Assembly (NCBI GenBank): GCA_023369685.1
Contig: SACZ01000004.1
Span: 186,001 to 250,000 of the forward strand
Length of the DNA: 64,000 nt
Direction: 5' to 3'
Origin: Prolixibacteraceae bacterium JC049
GTDB taxonomy: Bacteria > Bacteroidota > Bacteroidia > Bacteroidales > Prolixibacteraceae
Under the pieces are notes generated by a model. The model was given only the letters and a program-made list of their open reading frames with translations. It was not told the origin of the DNA and did not search any database. Numbering within the stretch: position 1 is the stretch's first letter; every line of letters starts with the position of its first letter. Below are positions 54,779-63,524 of the stretch, piece by piece. The translations under genes were made by a program, and so were the position numbers.

Positions 54779-56428
54779 TTACATCAAGAAACTTAACAAG
54801 ATACCAGCTGCCACTGCTGAACCAATCACACCTGACACGTTAGGTGCCATAGCATGCATCAACAAGTGGTTAGTAGGATCTTCCTGAATTCCCATGTGCT
54901 GAACCACACGAGCACTATCAGGTACTGCCGATACTCCGGAAGCACCAATCATTGGGTTCAACTTGTTTTCCTTCTTCATGAACAAGTTCATAAGCTTAGC
55001 ACCCAATACACCACCAGCCGTAGCAATTACGAATGATAACGCACCCAATGCGAAGATCTTGATTGAAGCAGGAGTTAAGAATACGTCAGCCTGAGTAGAA
55101 GCACCTACAGTGATACCCAACAACATTGTAATTGTATCGATCAATGCATTACTTGCAGTGTTAGCCAAACGCTTAGTTACACCCGATTCTTTCAATAAGT
55201 TACCGAAGAACAACATTCCCAATAGAGGAAGTGCCGAAGGCGCAATGAAAGCAGTTAGTAACAGACCAACAATTGGGAATAAGATTTTCTCCAATTTAGA
55301 TACTGCACGTGGAGGCTTCATTTTAATTAAGCGCTCTTTCTTGCTTGTTAAAAGTTTAATTACAGGAGGCTGGATTACTGGTACCAAAGCCATGTACGAA
55401 TAAGCTGCGATAGCAATAGGTCCAATCAAATTTTTCACCACTTGTCCATCGGGCATTACATTAAGTCCGTTGGCCAATTTCGATGAAATAAAGATTGCTG
55501 TAGGACCATCGGCACCACCAATGATACCAATCGCACCTGCTTCTGGAGGAAGGAATCCAAGGAACAATGCACCAATAAAGGTAATAAAGATACCAATCTG
55601 TGCAGCTGCACCCAATAACATCAACTTAGGATTAGAAATCAACGACGAGAAGTCTGTCATTGCTCCAATTCCCAGGAAGATTAGAGGAGGATACCACCCC
55701 TGAACAACTCCTTGATAAAGGATATTCAATACTGATCCTGGCTCATAGATACCCAACTTCAAGTTGAAGTCAATAGCCTGAAACATAGGAATGTTACCAA
55801 TAAGTACACCAAATCCGATAGGAATAAGCAACAAAGGCTCAAAATCGTAACGAATAGCTAAATAAATGAAAATCAAACCAATGATAATCATTACCAGGTG
55901 TCCCCATGTAAAGTTGGCAAATGCCGAGAACTCGTAGAAGTTCAACAATCCCGATTCTGCACCAGTAACGTTTTCATATGAAAATCCATCGCTACAAGTT
56001 AATACACCATTGTTGATTTTAGCTACACGAGAAGGAAGGTTTATCACCTCGTCTTCTGTCATATAGTTATTTGATGATGAATTAGGATCGGTATTTTTAC
56101 TTAAGTGAGTTACAGTTTTTGGGTTGAAGTTAAGAATAACAGAACCATTCATCACTTTCCATGTACCAGTGTAGCGTTGCTTCACCGAGTCCATAATGAA
56201 TGTGTGATTCTCTTCGAATCCAAAAGTTTTGTAACGTTCTACCGTACGGATCTCGTCTTTCGACTTACCTTTAACGGCATCCATAGTAGGACTAGGGATG
56301 TATCCGTCGGCTTTATTTACCCATTTTCCCTTCAGCAACTGCTTTTCGATGTTACCATCGTTATTGCCGGCAAAAAGTTGACCAACAATCAGTAGAAGAG
56401 AGAATATTGTTAATATGATTTTATTCAT
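54779..56428 (-). CDS. oadB: Na+-translocating decarboxylase beta subunit with an extra N-terminal domain
   Basis: 549 residues, about 130-150 more than usual for OadB/MmdB/GcdB. Residues 1-20 look like a signal peptide. Residues about 28-155 form a soluble beta-rich domain (KGKWVNKADGY..., GTWKVMNGSVILNF, GVLTCSDG) resembling lipocalin-like domains. From about 165 the standard OadB begins (FTWGHLVMIIIGLIFIYLAIRY), with GGADGPT at 304-310 holding the Asp (307) known to carry Na+ in OadB. It decarboxylates carboxybiotin and pumps Na+ out. Last gene of the mce operon. The N-terminal domain would lie in the periplasm if the signal is used. No stop or frameshift interrupts the join. Confidence 0.9.
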   Translation of the reverse strand: MNKIILTIFSLLLIVGQLFAGNNDGNIEKQLLKGKWVNKADGYIPSPTMDAVKGKSKDEIRTVERYKTFGFEENHTFIMDSVKQRYTGTWKVMNGSVILNFNPKTVTHLSKNTDPNSSSNNYMTEDEVINLPSRVAKINNGVLTCSDGFSYENVTGAESGLLNFYEFSAFANFTWGHLVMIIIGLIFIYLAIRYDFEPLLLIPIGFGVLIGNIPMFQAIDFNLKLGIYEPGSVLNILYQGVVQGWYPPLIFLGIGAMTDFSSLISNPKLMLLGAAAQIGIFITFIGALFLGFLPPEAGAIGIIGGADGPTAIFISSKLANGLNVMPDGQVVKNLIGPIAIAAYSYMALVPVIQPPVIKLLTSKKERLIKMKPPRAVSKLEKILFPIVGLLLTAFIAPSALPLLGMLFFGNLLKESGVTKRLANTASNALIDTITMLLGITVGASTQADVFLTPASIKIFALGALSFVIATAGGVLGAKLMNLFMKKENKLNPMIGASGVSAVPDSARVVQHMGIQEDPTNHLLMHAMAPNVSGVIGSAVAAGILLSFLM

Positions 56429-56442
56429 ACCTATATCTACAT

Positions 56443-56883
56443 TTAAGCGATCTCTACCAATAAATCGTCCTGAAGAACTGCATCACCTTCTTTAACGTTG
56501 ATAGCTTTGATTACACCGTTAACTTCTGCCATAACGCTGTTCTCCATTTTCATAGCTTCCATTGTTAAAATGGTTTGTCCTTTAGTTACTGAATCGCCTT
56601 CGCGAACACTAACTTTAACAATTGTTCCTGGAAGAGGAGCTTTAATAACAGCACCTGATCCAGAACCAGCTGCAGCAGCAGGTTTTCTCTCAATTTGTCC
56701 TTCACCTGGCTGTTTAGCCACTGGCTTACGAACCAATTTAGGAGTTTTAGTGGTTTTAACCTCTTGGTCAATTTCTACTTGATAGGCCGTTCCGTTTACC
56801 TCTACTTCGGCAATATTATCTTCGAAATCTTTTACTTCAACTTCGTACTCGCGACCGCTGATTGTAAATTTAAATTTTTTCAT
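56443..56883 (-). CDS. biotin carboxyl carrier subunit of the decarboxylase
   Basis: 146 residues. The N-terminal 45 residues form a small beta domain, then comes an Ala/Pro/Gly-rich linker (about 50-78), then a biotinyl domain ending in MEAMKMEN with the biotin Lys at 112. It carries CO2 from the alpha subunit to OadB. It corresponds to the gamma/MmdC subunit. 27 bases after oadG. Confidence 0.93.
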   Translation of the reverse strand: MKKFKFTISGREYEVEVKDFEDNIAEVEVNGTAYQVEIDQEVKTTKTPKLVRKPVAKQPGEGQIERKPAAAAGSGSGAVIKAPLPGTIVKVSVREGDSVTKGQTILTMEAMKMENSVMAEVNGVIKAINVKEGDAVLQDDLLVEIA

Positions 56884-56910
56884 CTTGCTAAAATTTGCTT
56901 CGTACAGGCA

Positions 56911-57285
56911 CTATTTTGTAGGCCAGTTATTGGTTACTGTATAAATCTTAGAACTCCATGGCGAGTACGATTTTTGTACTTTCTTGATAGTAATGATATT
57001 ACTTTCATCGTCATGTAATTCACTAAAATATAGGTGAAGTGCTGTAGCAATAGCAGCATTCACATTACCTTCCATCTCAGGTACCTCATCGTTTTCGTCA
57101 ATTGATCGAGTGTCACCTTTTTTCTTCAATTTATTACGAAGGTTCATGTTCAATAGCTTAGGAACAAGCGAGAAAACAAGTAACAACGCTGTTAAAGAAA
57201 AGGCTACAATTGAGAAACCAACAATGGTAACTGTCCATCCGGTACTACCTACCGAAGCCAATATAATATTGAGAAAACAACTCAT
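56911..57285 (-). CDS. OadG-family delta subunit of the decarboxylase
   Basis: 124 residues. One membrane helix (about 15-44) is followed by a charged linker and a small domain (AAIATALHLYFSELHDDESNIITI), as in OadG/MmdD proteins that hold the peripheral alpha and biotin subunits to the membrane subunit. It lies 11 bases after mmdA. Recognition is by position and layout more than by strong motifs. Confidence 0.8.
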   Translation of the reverse strand: MSCFLNIILASVGSTGWTVTIVGFSIVAFSLTALLLVFSLVPKLLNMNLRNKLKKKGDTRSIDENDEVPEMEGNVNAAIATALHLYFSELHDDESNIITIKKVQKSYSPWSSKIYTVTNNWPTK

Positions 57286-57296
57286 AATAATTTGTT

Positions 57297-58856
57297 TTAC
57301 AATGGAATATTAGTGTGCTTCTTAGGAGGATTAACCACTTTCTTAGTAGATAGTGACTGAAGACCTCTGATAATACGGAAACGTGTATTACGTGGCTCAA
57401 TTACATCATCGATGTAACCGTATGCTGCTGCCTGGTATGGATTAGCAAATTTATCACGATACTCACCTTCCAATTCTTGAACTTTCTTAGCGCGTTCGTC
57501 AGCATCTTCGATAGCAGCTAACTTACGACCTTGCAATACTTCTACTGCACCAGCCGCTCCCATTACTGCAATCTCTGCCGATGGCCAAGCGTAGTTCAAA
57601 TCACCACGAAGTTGCTTACATGACATTACGTCGTGTGCACCACCGTATGACTTACGAAGAGTAATAGTAATCTTAGGAACAGTACACTCACCGTATGCAA
57701 ATAATAGTTTCGCACCGTTAGTGATAATTCCACCACGCTCCTGCTGGCTACCAGGCATAAATCCAGGTACGTCAACCAATGTTACTACAGGAACATTGAA
57801 ACAGTCACAGAAACGTACAAAACGAGCTGCTTTCTTAGAAGCTTCTACATCCAATACACCAGCAAGGTAGTTTGGCTGGTTAGCCACAATACCTACAGGA
57901 CGTCCGTCGAAACGAGCGAAACCTACGATGATGTTCTTTGCGTAGTTACGGTGAATTTCTAGGAACTCGCCATAGTCAGCAATTGAGTGAATAACATCTT
58001 TTACGTCGTATGGTTGGTTTGGATTATCAGGAATGATTTCGTTCAACGCATCTTCCAAACGATCAATTGGGTCAGAATTATCGCCAATTGGTGGCTCTTC
58101 CAAGTTGTTTTGAGGCAAGTAGCTCAACAATTTACGTAACAACAAGATTCCTTCTTCTTCGTTTTCAACCAAGAAGTGAGAAACACCTGACTGAGAAGCG
58201 TGCATTTTTCCACCACCTAAGTCGTCAGTAGAAATATCTTCACCAGTTACAGTCTTAACTACTTTAGGACCTGTTACGAACATGTATGAGTTCTGCTCAG
58301 TCATCATGATAAAGTCAGTTAATGCAGGAGAATATACTGCACCACCAGCACATGGACCAAAGATGGCTGAAATTTGAGGAATAACTCCTGAAGCCATGAT
58401 GTTACGCTGGAAAATCTCTGCGTAACCTGCTAATGAAGTAACCCCTTCCTGGATACGAGCACCACCCGAATCGTTAATACCGATAACAGGAGCACCAACG
58501 CTCATTGCCATATCCATAATTTTACAGATCTTCTGTGCAAATGTCTCAGACAATGATCCACCGAATACGGTAAAGTCTTGTGCAAAAACATAAACCACAC
58601 GGCCATCAACTGTACCGTGACCTGTAACAACACCATCACCTAAGAACTTAGTCTTTTCTAAACCGAAGTTAGAACAACGGTGAGTCATAAACATATCGAA
58701 TTCTTCGAAGCTACCTTCGTCTAAGAACATCTCGATACGCTCACGTGCTGTAAGTTTTCCTTTTTTGTGTTGCGAATCAATACGCTTTTGACCTCCTCCA
58801 AGCTTTGCTTCGTTACGAAGGTCAATTAACTGTTTGATTTTATCCTGATTGCTCAT
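57297..58856 (-). CDS. mmdA: methylmalonyl-CoA decarboxylase alpha / propionyl-CoA carboxylase beta type carboxyltransferase
   Basis: 519 residues. Two crotonase-like carboxyltransferase domains, with motifs [45 protein letters not shown] and [14 protein letters not shown]. It transfers CO2 between methylmalonyl-CoA and biotin. Sequence alone cannot tell a decarboxylase from a carboxylase subunit; the adjacent oadG, biotin protein and oadB genes make the Na+-pumping methylmalonyl-CoA decarboxylase the best reading. 24 bases after mce. Confidence 0.92.
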   Translation of the reverse strand: MSNQDKIKQLIDLRNEAKLGGGQKRIDSQHKKGKLTARERIEMFLDEGSFEEFDMFMTHRCSNFGLEKTKFLGDGVVTGHGTVDGRVVYVFAQDFTVFGGSLSETFAQKICKIMDMAMSVGAPVIGINDSGGARIQEGVTSLAGYAEIFQRNIMASGVIPQISAIFGPCAGGAVYSPALTDFIMMTEQNSYMFVTGPKVVKTVTGEDISTDDLGGGKMHASQSGVSHFLVENEEEGILLLRKLLSYLPQNNLEEPPIGDNSDPIDRLEDALNEIIPDNPNQPYDVKDVIHSIADYGEFLEIHRNYAKNIIVGFARFDGRPVGIVANQPNYLAGVLDVEASKKAARFVRFCDCFNVPVVTLVDVPGFMPGSQQERGGIITNGAKLLFAYGECTVPKITITLRKSYGGAHDVMSCKQLRGDLNYAWPSAEIAVMGAAGAVEVLQGRKLAAIEDADERAKKVQELEGEYRDKFANPYQAAAYGYIDDVIEPRNTRFRIIRGLQSLSTKKVVNPPKKHTNIPL

Positions 58857-58880
58857 ATATGAAATACAATTATAAGTCGC

Positions 58881-59285
58881 TTATTCTTCTCCACAAAGCT
58901 CTGTCAACACTCCGAAAGTTGATTTTGGGTGCAAGAAACCAATGTTCAAACCTTCTGCTCCTTTACGGTGCTTCTTGTCGATTAGCTTAACACCTTTTTC
59001 TTCTACAGTAGTTAATGCATTATCTACATTATCTACAGCAAATGCTAAGTGGTGCATACCTGGCCCTTTTTTCTCTACGAATTTTCCAATTGGTCCTTCT
59101 GGATCAGTTGATTCTAGTAATTCGATTTTTACATCTCCAACTTTGAAGAACGCAGTTTTCACTTTTTGCTCTTCAACCTCTTCGATTGCGTAACATTTTA
59201 GGCCCAATACTTCTTCGTAATATGGAATTGCCTCCTCAAGGCTCTTAACTGCAATCCCAATGTGCTCGATATGAGTAACTTTCAT
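58881..59285 (-). CDS. mce: methylmalonyl-CoA epimerase
   Basis: 134 residues. Glyoxalase-fold protein with the metal ligands visible as His in IEHIGIAV, His in GMHHLAF, and Glu at the end in LTELCGEE. It converts (R)- to (S)-methylmalonyl-CoA, linking the B12-dependent mutase to the decarboxylase. First gene of the operon; a TAATTTTG element lies on the minus strand at 59347-59340. Confidence 0.95.
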   Translation of the reverse strand: MKVTHIEHIGIAVKSLEEAIPYYEEVLGLKCYAIEEVEEQKVKTAFFKVGDVKIELLESTDPEGPIGKFVEKKGPGMHHLAFAVDNVDNALTTVEEKGVKLIDKKHRKGAEGLNIGFLHPKSTFGVLTELCGEE

Positions 59286-59646
59286 TATATCTGATATTAA
59301 ATAAAAACAATAAATTATCTTCTCTCGTTAAACGTTGGGCAAAATTATCAATACTGCCCCATTTTTCTAACTTTTATCGCAATTATTCGAAGGCTCGAAA
59401 ATATGTTATTCAGCACAACTTCCCCTGCGAAATCAAGCAATACAAAGTTCAGCGATTTTTTAATTCGAATTGAATGATAAATGTCAATAAAATGCAATTT
59501 GTAATACTTTTATTCAACACATAAACCTTAGCCAGTGTAGGAAATACACATCCGGTTATGTTTTTCAAACAATTCAAGTTCAAATTCGAAATATAATATC
59601 AAAAAAAGCTGCCATAAGGCAGCTTTCTGACTATGCTTTATTTTGG
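59286..59646. other. 361-base intergenic region
   Basis: It holds the candidate promoter of mce (TAATTTTG at 59340-59347, minus strand, with a weak TTAG -33 element 19 bases away) and the terminator of the CoA-transferase gene. No ORF or RNA family was recognised in the rest. Confidence 0.5.
59601..59626 (-). terminator. terminator of the CoA-transferase gene
   Basis: Minus strand: AAAGCTGCC, four-base loop, GGCAGCTTT, then seven T; a perfect 9-bp stem 20 bases past the stop. Confidence 0.9.
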
Positions 59647-60957
59647 CTATTTTTCGTTCCAAACAAAGTGGAAGTGAGGTCCAAAGCGCTCGAATGCCGC
59701 TCTGTCTAACTCTTCCTGGTGATCTTTATTGGCAATGCTAATAATCAATTTAGCACGCTCTTGTAAAGTTTTACCATATAAATCAACCGCACCATTCTCT
59801 GTTACTAACCAGTGGATGTTTGAACGAGTAGTTACAACACCTGCACCTAAGTTAAGAGTTGGAGCAATTTTCGACATACCTTTACCTGTTACAGAAGGCA
59901 TAGCGATAATTGGCTTACCACCAACAGAACCTGCAGCACCACGGATAAAGTCAATCTGTCCACCTACACCTGAATAGAATTTAGTACCAATTGAATCGGC
60001 ACAAACCTGTCCTGTAAGGTCAACCTGAATTGCTGAGTTAATTGCAGTAACTTTAGGGTTCTTTGAAATATTTTCTGGCGTGTTAGTATAACGCACATCT
60101 TTCATCAATACACCTGGGTTATCATCAACGAAATCGTACAATTCTTTCGATCCCATCAAGAAAGTAGATACCATTTTACCTGGATCTAATTTCTTCTGAC
60201 GACCATTCACTACTCCGCTTTCAACCAATGGAAGAACACCATCAGCGAACATCTCAGTGTGAATACCAATATCTTTGTGGTTTCCTAACATTGAAAGAAC
60301 AGCATTAGGAATAGCTCCAATACCCATCTGAAGAGTAGCTCCATCCTCAATCAATTCAGCACAATATCCACCAATCAAGCGGTCTGTTTCTGAAATAGGA
60401 CCTGGCTTAGCCTCAATAAGTGCGGTATCATCCTCTAGCAAAATATCGATGCTTTTTAATGGGATAATTGCATCACCAAATGCACGTGGTACATTAGGGT
60501 TAATTACACCAATAACTGTTTTGGCAGTTTCAACTGCAGCTAAAGTAGCATCTACCGATGTACCCATTGATACATAACCATGCTTATCTGGAGGAGAAAC
60601 CTGAATAAATGCAACATCTACAGGCAATACTCCGTCGCGAATCAACTTTTGTGTCTCACTTAGGAATACTGGAATATAATCGGCGTACCCTGCTTGTGTC
60701 TCTTTACGTACATTGTGTCCTACGAAAAACGATTCTAACACAAAAATTCCTTCAAATTCCGGATCTGCATATGGAGCTGGTCCTTCTGTGTGAAGGTGCT
60801 GAATACGTACGTTATGAAACTCTTTATTTCTACCTCTGTCACACATTGCTTGAATCAACTGCTGTGGAGCACAAGCAACACTGTGAATATGGATTCTGTC
60901 GTTGGTCTTAATTACCTTAACAGCTTCCTCGGCCGTTACAAACTTCATTGATGTCAT
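59647..60957 (-). CDS. acetyl-CoA hydrolase/transferase family CoA-transferase
   Basis: 436 residues. Class I CoA-transferase fold of the 4-hydroxybutyrate/butyryl-CoA transferase group: the likely catalytic Glu is E235 in GIHTEMFADG, and FYSGVGGQIDFIRGA and GKGMSKIAPTL follow. It swaps CoA between acids such as acetate, propionate, succinate or butyrate. Next to the methylmalonyl-CoA operon it may release propionate or activate succinate. M4 is an alternative start. A TATATTTG element lies at 61015-61022 (minus strand). Confidence 0.88.
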   Translation of the reverse strand: MTSMKFVTAEEAVKVIKTNDRIHIHSVACAPQQLIQAMCDRGRNKEFHNVRIQHLHTEGPAPYADPEFEGIFVLESFFVGHNVRKETQAGYADYIPVFLSETQKLIRDGVLPVDVAFIQVSPPDKHGYVSMGTSVDATLAAVETAKTVIGVINPNVPRAFGDAIIPLKSIDILLEDDTALIEAKPGPISETDRLIGGYCAELIEDGATLQMGIGAIPNAVLSMLGNHKDIGIHTEMFADGVLPLVESGVVNGRQKKLDPGKMVSTFLMGSKELYDFVDDNPGVLMKDVRYTNTPENISKNPKVTAINSAIQVDLTGQVCADSIGTKFYSGVGGQIDFIRGAAGSVGGKPIIAMPSVTGKGMSKIAPTLNLGAGVVTTRSNIHWLVTENGAVDLYGKTLQERAKLIISIANKDHQEELDRAAFERFGPHFHFVWNEK

Positions 60958-61331
60958 AGTTATATCGGTCTTATTGAAAACTCAGTTAAACAATACTCTC
61001 TTATCGAATGTGCGCAAATATAAAAATTAATCTTTTTAAAAATTTGTTCGAAAATTATTTAAATCAGTTTTAATATTCACTGTTTATTCGAATATAGAAT
61101 TACCCCTGTTTAACGGGCAGGTCGAAACCCTCGGATTAATAGCAAAATAGGCACTTACAGCTATCATTATACCCCTCTCGAAAAACGACAAAAAAAAACA
61201 GTAATGTTACCTAAATATTAAGGACAAAAAAGTCTTCTATTAAAGAACAACCAATAAGAAAATCACAAAAATTTGCTTTGTTCCTTTAATCATTCCATTT
61301 TTGTAAAATATAATTTAATCAATCAAACACT
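60958..61331. other. 374-base divergent intergenic region
   Basis: It separates the CoA-transferase and the GntR regulator. It contains a -7 element for each side: TATATTTG (61015-61022, minus) and CATTTTTG shortly before the GntR gene (plus), the latter with a TTTG about 20 bases upstream. No palindromic operator stood out. Confidence 0.5.
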
Positions 61332-62333
61332 ATGAGCAACTCGTCATTTACATTTTCGATTAATTCAGAAAGCGATCAACCTAAGTTTAGACAGATAATC
61401 GATGCTGTAATTGATGCCATAGCTGAGAAACGTCTGAATCAAGGAGATAGATTACCTTCTGTTAACTACGTTTGCCAAACATACAAGCTTAGTAGAGATA
61501 CAGTTTTTAAGGCCTATGCTATATTAAAAGAGCAAGGAATTATTCAATCTGTACCCAATAAAGGATACTTTGTATCTAACGAAACAAGAAAAGTTTTTGT
61601 GTTTCTGGATACTTTTAAAGCATATAAAGAGGTTCTTTACCACTCATTCATTGATAATTTAGATAAAAACATTATTGCTGATGTTCACTTTCATCATTAC
61701 AACATTGAGCTTTTCTCTAAGTTATTGAACGAGAGTTTTGGAAAATATTCGAAATACATAATAATGCCATTTGATCATCCTGAGATGGCCAATCAATTGA
61801 AAAAGATTGCTAACGATAAATTATTGATTATTGATTGGGAACTATTTTCGAACAAAGACAATAATATATTGTATCAAGATTTTAATTTGGCTTTCCAGAA
61901 TAGTTTGAAAGCAGCGTTACCTGAATTTTCGAAATATAAAAAAGTAGTTTTTGTGTATCCTGAATTCACCTACCACCCTCAGGAAAGTGTTGATGCATTC
62001 CAGAAATTCTGTCAAAAGAACGATTTGAACCACTCTGTAATGACACACTCTTCCGATTTCAAGCTTGAACCGAAAACGGCATACATTAGTGTTAGCGATC
62101 GAATTTTGGGACGTTTCTTAGAGATGTGCAATCAAAATAATTTAGAGCCAGGTAAAGATGTTGGATTCTTATCATACAACGAAACACCTATGAAAAAATT
62201 CATCTACAAAGGTATTTCGGTTATCTCTACTGACTTTGGTTTGATGGGAAAAAGAGCAGCCGATTTTGCATCTTCCGATCAACAAATTCGCGAAGAGGTT
62301 CCTACCAGCTACATCAAGAGAGCTTCGCTATAA
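61332..62333 (+). CDS. GntR-type regulator with periplasmic-binding-like sensor domain
   Basis: 333 residues. Residues about 15-85 form a GntR winged helix (DAIAEKRLNQGDRLPSVNYVC..LSRDTVFKAYAILKEQGII). From about 90 on, the sequence follows a LacI/PurR-type sugar-binding domain (...FVFLDTFKAYKEVL..., ...DVGFLSYNETPMKKF). Regulators of this build in Bacteroidetes often control sugar use. xylB lies 1.2 kb downstream on the same strand, past an unrelated gene, so a link is only possible. Confidence 0.88.
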   Translation: MSNSSFTFSINSESDQPKFRQIIDAVIDAIAEKRLNQGDRLPSVNYVCQTYKLSRDTVFKAYAILKEQGIIQSVPNKGYFVSNETRKVFVFLDTFKAYKEVLYHSFIDNLDKNIIADVHFHHYNIELFSKLLNESFGKYSKYIIMPFDHPEMANQLKKIANDKLLIIDWELFSNKDNNILYQDFNLAFQNSLKAALPEFSKYKKVVFVYPEFTYHPQESVDAFQKFCQKNDLNHSVMTHSSDFKLEPKTAYISVSDRILGRFLEMCNQNNLEPGKDVGFLSYNETPMKKFIYKGISVISTDFGLMGKRAADFASSDQQIREEVPTSYIKRASL

Positions 62334-62351
62334 ACAATACAATTATACATT

Positions 62352-62390
62352 AATGAAAAAGGGAGTTTCATTAGAACTCCCTTTTTCATT
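62352..62390. terminator. bidirectional terminator after the GntR gene
   Basis: A perfect 16-bp stem (AATGAAAAAGGGAGTT and its complement) with a 7-base loop, between convergent genes. Within the stem the T and A runs serve both strands. Confidence 0.88.
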
Positions 62391-62404
62391 AGGTAGGTTT
62401 ACCT

Positions 62405-63247
62405 CTACTCTATTTTCAAATTGTCATAATTTGCATCATTCAACCAAACCTGCCAGTCCTCCTTAAATTGATCGATCCCTCCATTATATAAGAGGTTAAT
62501 CATTTCGATATAATTTCTACGTTGTTGCTCGCTCTTTTTATATTCATCAACAATTTCCTTGAATAAGCTTTTATGTTTACTCATCATGAAAAATATAACC
62601 GAATTGGACTGAACATAGGTAACTTTCGCATTGGATTGCCATTGGTTAATTGTTAGGTTAAAAAGCTCGCTTAGATCATACAATTCGCCATTGGCTGCTA
62701 GATTTTTTATTTTTTGCTGATAGTTCGCTTGTACTGTCACAAAGTAACTGTCATTTTCCTTAAATAGTGTTTGAAAAATAGTCGCCAATCCTTCGTTTAA
62801 AACAATTGCACCTCCATTTATTTCAGCACTAAACAATGCATGTGTTCCTTCGTGCAAAAACACATTTTTTGCATTTGAACTGGAACCATTGGCATTAATC
62901 ATATATAGTTTCTTGCTTGCAGGAGAATAGAAACCACTAGGATTGGGCTTACTCTTACCTAACTCTTCGGTCTGAAATGTTTTAAAAGCATCAGCATCGG
63001 TAAAATAGACCACCTGAATTGGATCAACTCTTTTTTCATAACTCAATGTATCTACAAAATAATTGTTAATGACTGCCAACGCCTCTTCCCACTCTACTTT
63101 CTCATTTTTACTAAGTTCTTGCTGTTTGAATTCCCAATTAAATACCAGAGCTGTTTCTGGTTCATCACCTACTAACACCTCTTTCTCACTATCCGATTCG
63201 CTACAACTTAATAAAGTAGCCAATAGAATAAAAATCCAATTCTTCAT
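62405..63247 (-). CDS. lipoprotein with a zinc-metallopeptidase motif
   Basis: 280 residues. A lipoprotein signal ends at Cys15 (TLLSCSES). In the mature part HEGTH (132-136) and a Glu at 152 (LNEGLAT) form a gluzincin-type HExxH...E site. The segments around it (FYSPASKKLYMINA, FLHEGTHALFSAEI) resemble DUF1570-like peptidase domains. It should sit on a membrane facing the periplasm or the surface. Its substrate is unknown. It is transcribed alone, convergent with the GntR gene. Confidence 0.75.
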   Translation of the reverse strand: MKNWIFILLATLLSCSESDSEKEVLVGDEPETALVFNWEFKQQELSKNEKVEWEEALAVINNYFVDTLSYEKRVDPIQVVYFTDADAFKTFQTEELGKSKPNPSGFYSPASKKLYMINANGSSSNAKNVFLHEGTHALFSAEINGGAIVLNEGLATIFQTLFKENDSYFVTVQANYQQKIKNLAANGELYDLSELFNLTINQWQSNAKVTYVQSNSVIFFMMSKHKSLFKEIVDEYKKSEQQRRNYIEMINLLYNGGIDQFKEDWQVWLNDANYDNLKIE

Positions 63248-63459
63248 TTTCTTAAGTTTAATTAGTGACTTAATATTTCTTTCAATGAAGGCCTATTAAA
63301 CACCTTTTATTTATTCATTCTTCATTTGATTAATAATGCGGCAAAAGGTTTAACTAGGTTAGAAAATTTATTATATCTAACTAATCACCTAATATTCTAG
63401 TAGATAGATTATGTATATATTATTTTTCTATTACTTTTTTACAATTTCTTATTATCTTA

Positions 63460-63491
63460 TTTGTCCAATACAAAAATGTCCACTATGTTTG
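63460..63491 (+). promoter_or_regulatory. promoter of xylB
   Basis: TTTG (63460-63463), 20 bases, TATGTTTG (63484-63491): a full match to the Bacteroidetes consensus, 33 bases before the xylB ATG. Confidence 0.8.
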
Positions 63492-63524
63492 CATACCAGA
63501 ACAGAACGGATTAAAACCATTGAA

